DNA of 64,000 nt from Pyrenophora tritici-repentis. Its lineage: Eukaryota > Ascomycota > Dothideomycetes > Pleosporales > Pleosporaceae. Positions 34,293-44,541 of this stretch are shown here, piece after piece (the stretch's first letter is position 1; each line of letters begins with the position of its first letter). The stretch spans positions 3,038,001 through 3,102,000 of the forward strand of contig NC_089394.1 in the NCBI RefSeq assembly GCF_003171515.1. The letters are read 5' to 3'. The notes beneath the pieces are model-generated. The model saw nothing but the letters and a program-made list of their open reading frames with translations, was not told the DNA's origin and made no database searches. The position numbers and the translations under genes were made by a program.

Positions 34293-34943
34293 CTACAACT
34301 TGGCAAGAACAGCCTCGGCACCAGAAACCTACAACCACATTAGCAAACACACCCCTCAAATCAACCAATCCAAAACTTACCGAAACCTCACCAGGGCTCT
34401 TCTCATTCTCAGCATACACAACCTTGCCATGATCAAACACCATAGCCCACCTGCCATTGCGATCGCCCATACCCGCCTGCCAGCCATAGTTCTGGCTAAA
34501 CATGGTCTTTGTATCGCTCAAGAACAGGACCTCGTCGCCCTTGACGCCGTTGACCTTGCCCCAGGCATTCATGACCCACGCGTCGTTGCTGGCAATGGTG
34601 GCGATGATGTCAACGCCCTTGGCCTTGAACTCGGCTGCTTTGGCAATGTAGGGGGGTAGGTGGTGGGCTTGGCAGCCGGGAGTGAAGGCGCCGGGCACGG
34701 AGAAGACGACGACTTTTTTGTTGGCCCATTCTTTGGAGGCGTCGTAGGTTTGGGGGAGCCCGCAGGCCGTGGGGTCCGAGTCAGTTATCGGGGCCCATCT
34801 AAGTCGTGGTTAGTTGGGGAGTGGTGGATAGATGGATGGAGGCGGAAGCGGTAGGAAGAACATGAGCGAGATGTACGCGGTGAGATCACTTACTCGAACT
34901 TGACGCCCTCGGGGAGTGTATCACCAACTTTAAGAGGAGCCAT
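34293..34943 (-). CDS. Peroxiredoxin, Prx5/PMP20 type (Asp f 3-like)
   Basis: Three exons: 34943-34894, 34798-34381 and 34328-34293, giving 167 aa. The peroxidatic cysteine is Cys59 in VPGAFTPGCQAHHLP, and a second cysteine, Cys29, lies in DPTACGLP. The final exon encodes VSGAEAVLAKL, whose ending resembles the C-terminal peroxisome-targeting tripeptide region of PMP20 proteins (AKL, an SKL variant). It reduces hydrogen peroxide and alkyl hydroperoxides with a thiol donor, in peroxisome and cytosol. A TATA-like TATAAAG lies about 110 bp upstream on the minus strand (near 35053). Confidence 0.95.
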
Positions 34944-35859
34944 CGTGGATATCGTGTGAGCTTCGTAGATAAATCTTTCGGTGAAGTGTGTGTTGAGGGA
35001 TTGTATTGTAACGAAGCAGAAAGCGAAAGAAGAAGTCGAAGAACCCCGACCCTTTATATCCACAATCCCCAGCTCCAAAGAAATCCAAGAGGGGTACCAA
35101 AGCTTTCGCAACCGTGGACAGCTTCGAGATCATAGTGGGGCACAGGGTCCGGCGTGCGCCCGGCCGAGGTATCTAGCGCAGAGGTACGCGATCGGAGGTA
35201 CCGCCCGGCGTAAGCAAGAAACGGAGGACGGTTGACAAATACTTTTGGCCTATCATGGTTTGGTGAGAGGGGCGTGTACCTTGATGGTTTGAGGTGTCTG
35301 GGCAGACATGGGATTAATTACAATACTCCCCCTCGTGTATAGCTGGGTTGGCAATAGAGGGGCTCTTGCGTGATAGGAAGGGGGTAGGTTAAAACGTTTA
35401 CGAAGCTTGCCGTGTGTATCAGTTCATGATCAATGAAACAAACCTGCATAAAGTATGGTGTAGGGTCTATAGAATTGGGTTCAGGTAGCGATGACGTGAT
35501 TGTTGAAGATATGTACAAACGGGTTCATTCAACCTTGGGAGACTTGGCTCGACACGCAATGTGCGACAAAATGCCTCGTCCCTACGTCTCATCAGATTTG
35601 CAAAATCATACGTATGCTACAATTTCAAAGTAAAGTAAGCCAGAATATTTGGATGCGGCAAGTTATATGTCATCATCGCTGTGGGTGCTGCAGGTCAGAG
35701 TATGCCGAAATGCCGATGCACACAGCATCAAGCGGCATCTCAAGGCCACCAACGCGTGTATATCAACCCTGGATTTCATCACGATAACAGTTGATGATTA
35801 AAAGTCTTGCAAGATACGGTTCTAGCAATCAAGTTTAGGGGCCTCTGCTGATCCTCAAC
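34944..35859. other. Divergent intergenic, 0.9 kb
   Basis: Contains the peroxiredoxin promoter, with a TATA-like element near 35053 on the minus strand. No gene was seen in the rest. Confidence 0.4.
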
Positions 35860-36409
35860 ATGTCCCTCTCACCACCATTCACGCAGGAAACTGCCCATGC
35901 CAAAGTTAAGAAGGCACAGGATTTGTGGAACAGCCAGTATGCAATCTGATTTTCTAGTCTTCTGCACCGTCTGACCATGAAAGAAACCCCACAGAGATAG
36001 CCAAAGCTTACACTCCTGACACTATCTGGCGCAACCGGTCGTCCTTTCTGACTGGTACTGCATCGATTGAGGAGTTCTTGACCAAGAAGTGGGAAAAGGA
36101 GAAGAGCTACAAACTACGCAAAGAGCTGTTCGCCTTTACCGACAATAAAATCGCAGTCCAGTTCTGGTACGAGTACCAAGATGCGCACGATAATATGAAG
36201 TGGAAGCGATGCTACGGTCTCGAGGATTGGACGTTCGCAGAGGACGGAAAGATGCGCAAGCGACACATGAGCGGCAACGATATCGATATTGACGAAGCCA
36301 GTAAGTACTTAATTTCCAGCAGTCTTCCCAATTACTGAAGGTTGTAGCGCGATGGTTCGAAGACGGTGTAGATGTCAATATAGTCGATATTAGCGAGGCT
36401 CACGGGTAA
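35860..36409 (+). CDS. DUF1348 / NTF2-like small protein
   Basis: Three exons: 35860-35936, 35984-36300 and 36348-36409, giving 151 aa. The first intron (47 nt) ends at an AAAG acceptor just after a CTGAC branch site; this choice, rather than the nearby CACAG, keeps the conserved NPTEIAKAYTPDTIWRNR segment in frame. Other family marks are FLTKKWEKE, LRKELFAFTDNKIAVQFWYEY and YGLEDWTF followed by KRHMSGNDI. The fold is a SnoaL/NTF2-like cone common in bacteria and fungi; members are small stand-alone proteins of unproven function. It converges on the roadblock gene with 81 bp between stop codons. Confidence 0.9.
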
Positions 36410-36490
36410 CTCGTACTGTGCTATACAAGGTAGTTGGGTATCGTAACGCTTGCAGAAATATGAAATGTATGCGTGAATTCATTGCCTCTC

Positions 36491-37003
36491 CTAGGCCGGA
36501 GGCGTATCGTGTATGGCGACGAGAATGAACTTGGGGTCTAGTCATAGGTTAGCGATTGCCCCGCAGTCGTGGAAGTAGCGGACAGACCTGGTACTATGAC
36601 AAGCTCATTCTTTTTTGTCCTCAATCGCAAAAGCTTGACTTCGTCCTCCTTGTCCAGTTCGTCAACAAGACTCCCCGCCGCTATCAAGAACGACCAAACC
36701 ATGCTGGCAACGTTTTCCGCGCTGTGAATTCCGCCCTCTTGCCTGCCGTTGGTGAAGTTGTCGACGCCAGTTTCGCTAGAGGAGGCTGGTAGTGTGCTAT
36801 TTGGATTCGCGGAGGAGCTACTCGATATAAGACCCGAAGTGCGTATTATGGTGCCGTTCTCGCGCGACAGTATTAGTGTGCTCTGAACACCGGGCTTCTG
36901 GCTCAAACGTGTGAGTAGCGAGAGAATCTCTTCTGGCTATGGGGGCGCATTAGTAAAGTGAATTTGGAGACAATTGCGGAGTGCTTACAGCGTGCTGGGC
37001 CAT
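36491..37003 (-). CDS. Roadblock/LC7-type dynein light chain
   Basis: Three exons: 37003-36989 (five codons), 36936-36588 and 36537-36491, giving 136 aa. The fold-defining ends are EEILSLLTRLSQKPGVQSTLILSRENGTIIRTSG and KLLRLRTKKNELVIVPDPKFILVAIHD. A Ser/Asn-rich insertion (about 50-80) makes it longer than animal roadblock (96 aa), as is usual in filamentous fungi. It should dimerise and bind the dynein intermediate chain in cargo transport. The stop is TAG at 36493-36491. It diverges from IPI1 with 289 bp between start codons. Confidence 0.92.
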
Positions 37004-37292
37004 GGTCGGCGATAGGTACAGGAAGATGAGATGCGAATTGGAGTTAGTGTTTACTGTGCTAATGACATCGGCGTACATGACCGCGGCTGGACCCTGCCAA
37101 GGCCTCACCAGTCTAGGCCCATACAAACCTAGCAGCATCTATCATCAATTTTCCTGCAATCACGTCCGAAGCACGCGCAAGTCGCATCGCTGACACGGAA
37201 CCTTTTTTTCTTCTAACGTCTATGCTCTTATTAGAAGCCACGTGCTTCCGGGGAAAAGCAATCAACTACAAGGACTGCGGTTGATCGCCATC

Positions 37293-38410
37293 ATGACGGC
37301 AAGCTCGAAGAAAAAGAAGGAGAACAAGAAGAAGGACTTTCAGGTGAGAAAAGATGCAAGTCGCTTGCTCTCACCCCAAACTGACAAAAGTAGAAACCGA
37401 AGTTGAAAGTCGGAAAAGCGAGGCCCAAGGCTGCAAACACCACTGACACGAGTTTCCGCGCCAAATGTAACATCTTCAACATCACGTAATCTCCAACTCA
37501 CTAACATGTTCCAGCAATTGCTCTAAAGCAACAAGCTCTTTCTACTACCGCTCCAACACTAGAAGCGCAATGCGCTCATCATTTGGGACTTCTTAATCAT
37601 AAGTCAGACACGCAACGGAAGGAATCTCTGGCTTTCTTAACTTCAGCAATCACCAGCAACCCTCCTACGGTCCCATTACCACAGCCTGCATCTGTCATCA
37701 TTCCGACAGCTCAGCGGCTGATTTTGGATGGATCAAATAGTGTCCGACAACAACTGATGAAACTCCTCCAGAGTCTGCCACCAGCCGATGTTGCTAGCCA
37801 CACGGATCAGCTGCTTCTCCACACAAGAGCTGCAATGACGCACTTGGCCACCGAAATCCGTAATTTCGGCCTTGAAGTGCTCGAATGGTTATTGGGAGTT
37901 GCTGGTGACGAAGTAGTCAGCTGTGCTGGAGGTTGGGTGAAGATGCTAAAATGCTTTCTCAGCTTGCTCGGTTGGCAAAGTGAAGCATCGAGCAAATGGT
38001 CAACCGGCAAGTCGTACGGGAAAGCTGATACGAAGATGCAAGTCAAGCAAATGAATGCATTGACTTCATTCCTCCGCGCCGGGCTTTCCCACGCGCAGAT
38101 CACAGCTTCCATTGATATCAACGGCAACGATTTCCCGCTTTGGCACACGCAGCATCACGTCATTTCGGAACGATCGAATGTCTATGCTCACCTCAACTTG
38201 TTTGGCGCTGCGAGAGACGAGGAAGCCGAGATGTACGAGGACCGTGAAGACCGACAAAGACTGTTTCACGATCGAGCAGAAGCTGCCATCGTTGCAGGGC
38301 TGGAGCAAGCCACCAAAGCTGGTGGCGAGATAGGACGTGCAGCCGCACAGATTCGAAAGGTCGTCAAGGAAGGCATGGCAGACTTCTATCGAGAAGAATC
38401 GATGCCTTGA
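37293..38410 (+). CDS. ipi1: Pre-rRNA processing protein Ipi1 (Rix1 complex)
   Basis: Three exons: 37293-37343, 37394-37466 and 37515-38410, giving 339 aa. The Lys-rich start (SSKKKKENKKKDFQ) followed by KPKLKVGKARPKAANTTDTSFRAKSIALKQQ is the conserved Ipi1/TEX10 N-terminus. The rest is helical and HEAT/ARM-like (HHLGLLNHKSDTQRKESL, RNFGLEVLEWLL). Ipi1 works with Rix1 and Ipi3 in ITS2 processing and maturation of the 60S subunit in the nucleus. Introns are 50 and 48 nt. Confidence 0.92.
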
Positions 38411-39393
38411 TTGAAGATGTGTCTGCCTGATCGCTGCCAGACGTACGCTTAAGAACGACGCGGTTTCATCTAGGTCCGGGATTATTGAGTTTGCTGGATT
38501 ATGGCAAATCCTAACAGCAGAGGACATCAAATAGCCGACAGGAGAGACATAAGGTGTGAGTCTCGAATCCACCGGACGGCACATCATGTAACGCATTGCC
38601 AGAAGGGACTGCGAATACTTTTCGGGGACGGAGGGTGATATTCTCGGCTGGAATGCTGACGATCGGAGCACCAAAGAGCTGTGAAAGTGCCCGTCACCCA
38701 TACCGGTTCGTGAACTCAAACGGTACGGCAAGACACAAGAACTAATCTCTCCCTTCAATATTGGGGAAAGGGGCAGAAAAACACGAAATCTCGCGAACAA
38801 GCCTAAGCTATGGAAGTTGGCATCATCTAGGTATGGATACCAAAGGCGAGCAAAGCCAGAAGTTTGCAGTATTGCATGGAGCATGAATATACATCCTTGC
38901 CTCCCAGTAATATATAAATTATCAAATCGATTTTGTAGTTGTGCTATAGTTATACTGGAGGTATTTGGGTTGACGCTAGTCAACCTAGTCTTTGCCTCTA
39001 CCTACCGAATTGATTTAACAGACATTTCAATTCAACAGCTAGAGAAGCGCTGGAAAAGCCTCAAAGAGAAATACATTCACATGTACTACCGATGAGCGGC
39101 CCCGATAGTATTGAGATGAACGCCTAGACCCTGGAATTGACGTCACGGCGCTAATGGCCCTACTACGCTACGCGAAACGCGGGTGCTGACAAGGGTCTCG
39201 GCCATGCGTCGAAACATTGCTGAGACCACCGACAAACGCTGTGTGCCGGCCACATTGCACGACATTTCTGTACTATAACTGCCCACTTCTGCTCCTACCT
39301 ATCCGCAGTAAACCCATCTTTCGCGTCTCCCAAAAAAGCGCTCAATTGCAATTCCAACCCCATCGCTGCTTTATCTCTACACACACCGCAAAT
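38411..39393. other. Intergenic, 1.0 kb
   Basis: No gene supported. A long minus-strand frame (38983-38066) crosses this stretch but mostly mirrors IPI1 in its 3' half and has no family-like features. Confidence 0.4.
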
Positions 39394-40047
39394 ATGTCTA
39401 TGATATCGCAAACACTACAAGGCGCCGTCCTCAGCATAACCTCCAATGTCCTCGCACAAGCCATAACCTCCTACCAAGACAGCGTAAGTCCCCTTCATCA
39501 TATTACAATTAACCCCCCCAAATCGCGAGATCTGTGAACCTGACACCTGTCCCCCGCAGACACCCTTCGCCCTAAACTACAACCAAGTCCTCCAATTCGC
39601 CCTCTTCAGCATCCTCAGCAACCCCCCCCAACATAATCTGGCAAGGCTTCCTCGAAGACCAATTCCCCACAAACGTGGCCTCCGCCGCCTCCGCATCCGA
39701 AAAACCAACGTCCTCCAAACCCCCCCACCAAAACGAGCCTCAGCAAAACAAACGTCCTCATCAAATTCATCCTCGACCAAACCATCGGCGCTGTTATGAA
39801 CACGCTCATGTTCCTGGCGTACATGGGCTATGTGAATGCGCAGGGTAAACCGGGCGTGGACGCCATGCAGGTTGTGAAGGCGGATTGCATGAATAAGCTG
39901 TGGCCGATGATGAAGGATGGGTATAAGTTTTGGCCGGCGATTAGTCTGATTAGCTTTTTGTGGATACCCGTGGATAAGCGGATAGTTTTCGGTTGCTCGG
40001 TGGGTGTGGTGTGGGGGATTTATTTGAGTTTGGCCGTGGGCGCGTAA
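39394..40047 (+). CDS. Mpv17/PMP22-family membrane protein, with two apparent +1 frameshifts
   Basis: Exon 1 is 39394-39483 (MSMISQTLQGAVLSITSNVLAQAITSYQDS), followed by a 76-nt intron (GTAAGT to CGCAG), then exon 2 from 39560. The body reads NYNQVLQFALFSILSNPP, IIWQGFLEDQFP, NVLIKFILDQTIGAVMNTLMF and KLWPMMKDGYKFWPAISLISFLWIPVDKRIVFGCSVGVVWGIYLS, the standard Mpv17/PXMP2/Sym1 layout with four membrane segments. The frame is broken at eight C (39622-39629) and again at seven C (39720-39726); each break is cured by one base fewer. Members sit in the peroxisomal or inner mitochondrial membrane. Either the consensus sequence has errors here or the gene is a young pseudogene. Confidence 0.78.
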
Positions 40048-41127
40048 ATAGGGTACGGGAGGGAATGTAAATGTTGGTGGGTTGGGAGATCGTGGATGTG
40101 GATATGGATGTGGATGTGCTTGTGGTTGGATACCCTTAGAATGGCATGTTTGGCACGTTGGGGTGTTGGGGTGGGGTATATGAGGGCATTATTACGGAGG
40201 CGGTCTCAACGGCTTGGACGATTATTACGGTCTTTTACGATTTTTATCCGCTTCCTTTGACTTCCTAGTATTGACGCTTCTTCTGCATGTGCTTGACTGA
40301 CATGCAGAGCTCTACATCTCTCGATACCCATATAGACTTTGGCTGTATTCTATACTGCAATGCCACATCTATTACGAGAACACACAAGTAATATTGACAT
40401 ATGTCAGCCGGTTTTCACGACACGATCTCATCGCTCCGTACACACAAGAGAGAAATCAAGGTGCTATCTTAATACTTCATACCTCCTAAACGTGCGAAAG
40501 CAGAGCAGCCGTTGGGTCGCAACAAACTTGTTTGAACTTGTGTAGCGTTGGCTGACTAGGGGCAGTGACGAGTGGACGACACATACCTGGGTCATCGATC
40601 TGGGTCAGGGCTGGTACTAGATGCTCAACATGATTACCGGCAGTCGAGGGGGGGTATCAGAAGAAGGATGCTCTTAGCCATGGGGCGTTGGGTGGTAGGA
40701 AGTGGCGTTGAGGAAACGGACAATGGTGGAAGACAGCGCACAAAAGTTCCGGCAGCTGCAAGTCGACGCTGAGATGCCATACCGGTATTTTCAAAAAATA
40801 TCTTCCTGTTACATGGCACGCCATGATCAATCTGCATCATCATCGTAAGTAAAATTACAATGACCCCACTCCCTACAAGTACTTTAAATGTCTTGAAAAT
40901 TCGCGTCTAATGGAGCGTTCCATGGTAATTTCCTCGGTTGGGTAGGGTAGTTACGCTAGATACATATCACCACTTCCCTGAGTAAAACGCCATTTCCGCA
41001 AGGTAGAATTCTGGCGGTAGCGAATAATGTTAGAAAAGCATTGCTACTCTCTGTAGAAGCACTTCTTCACAACAATCACAACAACTTTCAAACATTTTAC
41101 CCTGTCAAAAAGCCATCATCGTACAGC
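40048..41127. other. Intergenic, 1.1 kb
   Basis: No gene was seen. A short GGATGTGGAT-type repetitive patch occurs near 40090-40115. Confidence 0.4.
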
Positions 41128-42533
41128 ATGGCAGTCATCATGCGAAGACTTACTAAAGAGGAAGAGAAGAAAAAGCAGGACGAAAAAGACCGTGATTACT
41201 TCAAGTCACGTCGCGTCAGGGCTGAAGATGTCCAGATGCCATGGCTTGATGAGGTGTGTCGACGAACACAGATAAAGAACGGCATTGTCATTGTTGGTTT
41301 CATTCTCGGCGTTATGGCTTGCGGTCTCGTTGTCTGGCACAGCATGCGCGATGTCGGCTTCTATCACTATTGCGAGGCTTACCACGACAACTTTACATCA
41401 TGGAATGACAGTGTATGGACGAAGGAAGTTGAGCTTGGTGGCTTTGGGTACGTTGCCGTGGAGAATGGGTGATGTTCATTCACTGACAATCCTCTAGCAA
41501 CGGTCAGTTTGAGATGACTACCGCCACAGATGAGAACGTCTACCTCGAGAACGACGAGCTTGTCATCAAGCCTACCCTTCAAGACGAGAAGTTGATCATG
41601 AACAACACCACCATCATGGATCTTCGCCACATGGGCTGTACTGGTTCCCAGTGGTACGACTGTTACACCGGTACCAACACGACCAACGGCACTATCATCA
41701 ACCCAGTCAAGTCTGGCCGCATCAACACCAAGCTCGGCGCCAATATCAGATACGGTCGCCTCGAAGTCGTCGCAAAACTTCCTCGCGGTGATTGGCTTTG
41801 GCCTGCTATCTGGATGTTGCCCAAGGATAATGTGTACGGCCCATGGCCTCGCTCAGGCGAGATTGACATTGCCGAATCACGAGGCAATGCTGTCGGCTAC
41901 TCCAAAGGCGGTATCAATTACATATCCAGCTCGCTGCACTTTGGCCCCAATGGCAAGTACAACGGCTGGTGGCGCAACAACGTCAAGCGTCACGCTCTGC
42001 ACACGACATTTGCAGCGGACTACAACACGTTCGGCATTGAGGTTCGTTTCAAATCTATCCCTCCTCCATAACATCATGCTAACCCAACCAACCCCCAGTG
42101 GTCCGAAAAGTACATCTTCACATACATGAACTCGCGCCTCCTACAAGTCATGTACACGAAATTCAAGCACCCCTTCTACGAAGTCGGACAGTTCCCGCTC
42201 TCGGACCCCAACGGCACCCGTCTCGACAACCCCTGGGCGGACAGAAAAGGCAACAGCGCGCCGTTTGACCAAGACTTTTACCTCATACTCAGTCTGGGCG
42301 TTGGCGCAACAAACGGCTGGTTTGTAGATGGCGAGGCTGGGAAGCCTTGGCTCGACAAGAATTACCGGGCCAAGATGGACTTTTGGGAGGCTAGGGAGAG
42401 CTGGCTGCCGACGTGGGAAGATGAGGGTAAGATGAGGATTAAGAGCATTACTATGTGGCAGCAGAAGGGGTATAATGGGTGTGGGACTGATGCGAAGAAA
42501 GTTTTGAGTGGTAGTAAGGGTCCGCTGTATTGA
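41128..42533 (+). CDS. Membrane-anchored glycoside hydrolase family 16 protein
   Basis: Three exons: 41128-41447, 41498-42041 and 42099-42533, giving 432 aa. The N-terminus is highly charged and cytosolic (about 1-50), followed by one membrane span (51-70, NGIVIVGFILGVMACGLVVW), so it is a type II membrane enzyme facing the lumen or wall. The catalytic motif GEIDIAE places the nucleophile at Glu228 and acid/base at Glu233 with Asp230 between, as in laminarinase-type GH16. Aromatic substrate-cleft motifs (LWPAIWMLP) and several N-glycosylation sites are present. It probably hydrolyses or remodels beta-1,3-glucan. The start at 41128 is chosen as the first ATG; 41140 is also possible. Confidence 0.93.
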
Positions 42534-43159
42534 GTTGGTTGTTTTAGGGATGGTGGGGTAAGTAGATGTCCATTATTTGGGTTTACTGGACTTTGGTCTT
42601 ATTAGATCGTATACATGCCGCCTCAGGTGTGCTCTAATGTAATCATGCCTCTGCATTATTCTTGTCTTCAACAGGGTCACTGACTTTCGTACTGTGAGGT
42701 ACACGATGCTCTGATGATTTACCTAGACATCCGACATTAACACTAGCCTTTTCAACATAATTCAAGGCAATATTCTGCTAGTCTACACTCTTGAATAAAG
42801 AAAGAAACTTGACGGCCTTTCCGCAAAGGACATGTGAAGTCCCCACGTACAAGGCTAAAGTTCAATCAGGAAGGTGGGTTACATCTCGGCTTACCGCATT
42901 AGGCCGTCTTCACAACCAGCGCCATCCCACCTTTCAATGCAACTCCATGTCCGATACTCGCAGCACCGAACTTTTAAAAATCCGGCTTTATCCGAAAACT
43001 TCCCGTGCCTGTTAAAAAAAATAAGTCACTTAATTTACTATTCATACCATTCAGACGTTTCTCTCTTCCTCCAGAGAGGCGGGACACCCCAAAACCACCA
43101 CCATTCACCACCAAACCCTACTCTCAAACAACCCCAACCCAACCCAAAACACCACCAAA
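42534..43159. other. Intergenic region
   Basis: About 0.6 kb. The last 150 bp are C/A-rich and probably the 5' UTR of the next gene. No gene was seen. Confidence 0.4.
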
Positions 43160-44296
43160 ATGCCACCTCCATACGCCCCCAAAATTGGCGATCCCATAAC
43201 CACCCTCGACACCCCCAGCATGCTCGTCTCCCTCCCCCTCCTAGAAGCCAACCTCAAAACCCTGACCACGCTCCTCCTCCCCACAGGCGTGCACATCCGC
43301 CCACACCTCAAAACCTGCAAGTCGGCCATCCTCGCCCAGAAAATGGTAGCCGCAGGCTGCACCGGCGGCTGCGTGGCTAAGCTGTCCGAAGCCGAAGTCA
43401 TGTGTAGCTTGGGCTTTACCGATGTGCTGATTACGTGTGTTGTTGTTGGTAAGGCCAAGGTGGAGCGGTTGGTGCAGTTGGTGAAAAGGTTTAGGGAAGT
43501 GAGGATTGTTGTTGATTGTGTCGAGGGGGCGGGGGCGATTGAGGAGGCGTTGGCGAAAGCGGAGGAGGAGGAAGGCGGGTTTGAAGGAAAGGTGTTGACG
43601 TTGGTGGATTTGGATGTTGGATTGCATCGGACGGGTGTGTGGGCTGGGGAGCCAGCGAAGAAACTAGCAGCGCACATACGGGATCATTGTCCGCATTTGA
43701 AACTCATGGGTATCCAGGGCTACGAGGGACATTTACAGCATCTTCACAGTTTGGAGGAGCGGAAGAGTAGATGTTTGGAGAGTATGAGAATACTCGTTGA
43801 TACGGCCGAGGCGTTGAGGCAGGACGGTCACGATATCCAGGTTGTTACCACAGGCGGCACGGGAACGGCCGAGTTCTGCGCTGAGGTCCCCGGCGTCACG
43901 GAGGTGCAACCAGGTTCCTTCCTATTCATGGATTCAGATTACCGCAATGCGATTGGCGGCGCGAGGTATAAGCAAAGTTTAACCATCCTTTCTACCGTCA
44001 TTTCCAAACAGGGGGATAACATCGTTACCATCGACGCGGGGTTGAAGTCGTTGACTACGGATTCGGGGCTTGCAGAGTGTAAAACTCCCGGGTATACGTA
44101 TGGCGTGTTGGGTGATGAGCATGGGAGCTTGGAGTGGAAAGAGGGTAAGGCGGAGGCACTCAAGGTAGGGGATCGCGTGGAGATGGTGCCGAGCCATATT
44201 GATCCCACGGTTAATTTGCATGATGTGTATTATGCGCATCGGGACGGGGTGATTAAGGAGATTTGGCCCGTGGACGCGAGGGGGTGTGTACAGTAG
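43160..44296 (+). CDS. PLP enzyme of the D-threonine aldolase / D-serine dehydratase-like family
   Basis: Intronless, 378 aa. Fold type III (alanine-racemase N-terminal) signature: TLDTPSMLVSLPLLEANL, then HIRPHLKTCKS with the probable Schiff-base Lys51, VDLDVGLHRTGV, and VTTGGTGTAEF, which binds the PLP phosphate. The C-terminal beta domain carries VPSHIDPTVNLHDVYY, where His residues bind the metal in this family. It should act on D-amino acids, as D-threonine aldolase or D-serine dehydratase; which of the two cannot be read from sequence alone. G-rich codon choice rises in the second half. It converges with the gene at 44542-45927. Confidence 0.9.
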   Translation: MPPPYAPKIGDPITTLDTPSMLVSLPLLEANLKTLTTLLLPTGVHIRPHLKTCKSAILAQKMVAAGCTGGCVAKLSEAEVMCSLGFTDVLITCVVVGKAKVERLVQLVKRFREVRIVVDCVEGAGAIEEALAKAEEEEGGFEGKVLTLVDLDVGLHRTGVWAGEPAKKLAAHIRDHCPHLKLMGIQGYEGHLQHLHSLEERKSRCLESMRILVDTAEALRQDGHDIQVVTTGGTGTAEFCAEVPGVTEVQPGSFLFMDSDYRNAIGGARYKQSLTILSTVISKQGDNIVTIDAGLKSLTTDSGLAECKTPGYTYGVLGDEHGSLEWKEGKAEALKVGDRVEMVPSHIDPTVNLHDVYYAHRDGVIKEIWPVDARGCVQ

Positions 44297-44541
44297 ATAT
44301 GGTATTACGAGAGAGAAAACCGAGTGTGTGTATATTGCTAGTACGAAAAATACAAATGGTGTATTATACATGTTAATGGAAGAAGGGAAGAGTTGAAGCG
44401 ACGACTAAAGTGCTGTAAATACGTGTGAAAAGAAAAAAAACGAAAGACTGAAAGTGCAGACTAAACTACTACAATCGCCCTCACTTATATACTGATACCC
44501 ATCATCAACGTTCCGGTCCCTCCACATTCACCCCTAGATCT

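Noticed and set aside
35984..35995. CACAG acceptor for the first intron of the DUF1348 gene
   Set aside because: It would put the next exon out of frame and lead to a stop. The AAAG acceptor 11 bases earlier keeps frame and adds a conserved N-P-T-E segment.
38066..38983. 305-codon open frame on the minus strand overlapping IPI1
   Set aside because: Its N-terminal part lies over the IPI1 3' end and the following intergenic stretch, has no recognisable domain or splice signals, and IPI1 on the other strand is clearly the conserved gene.
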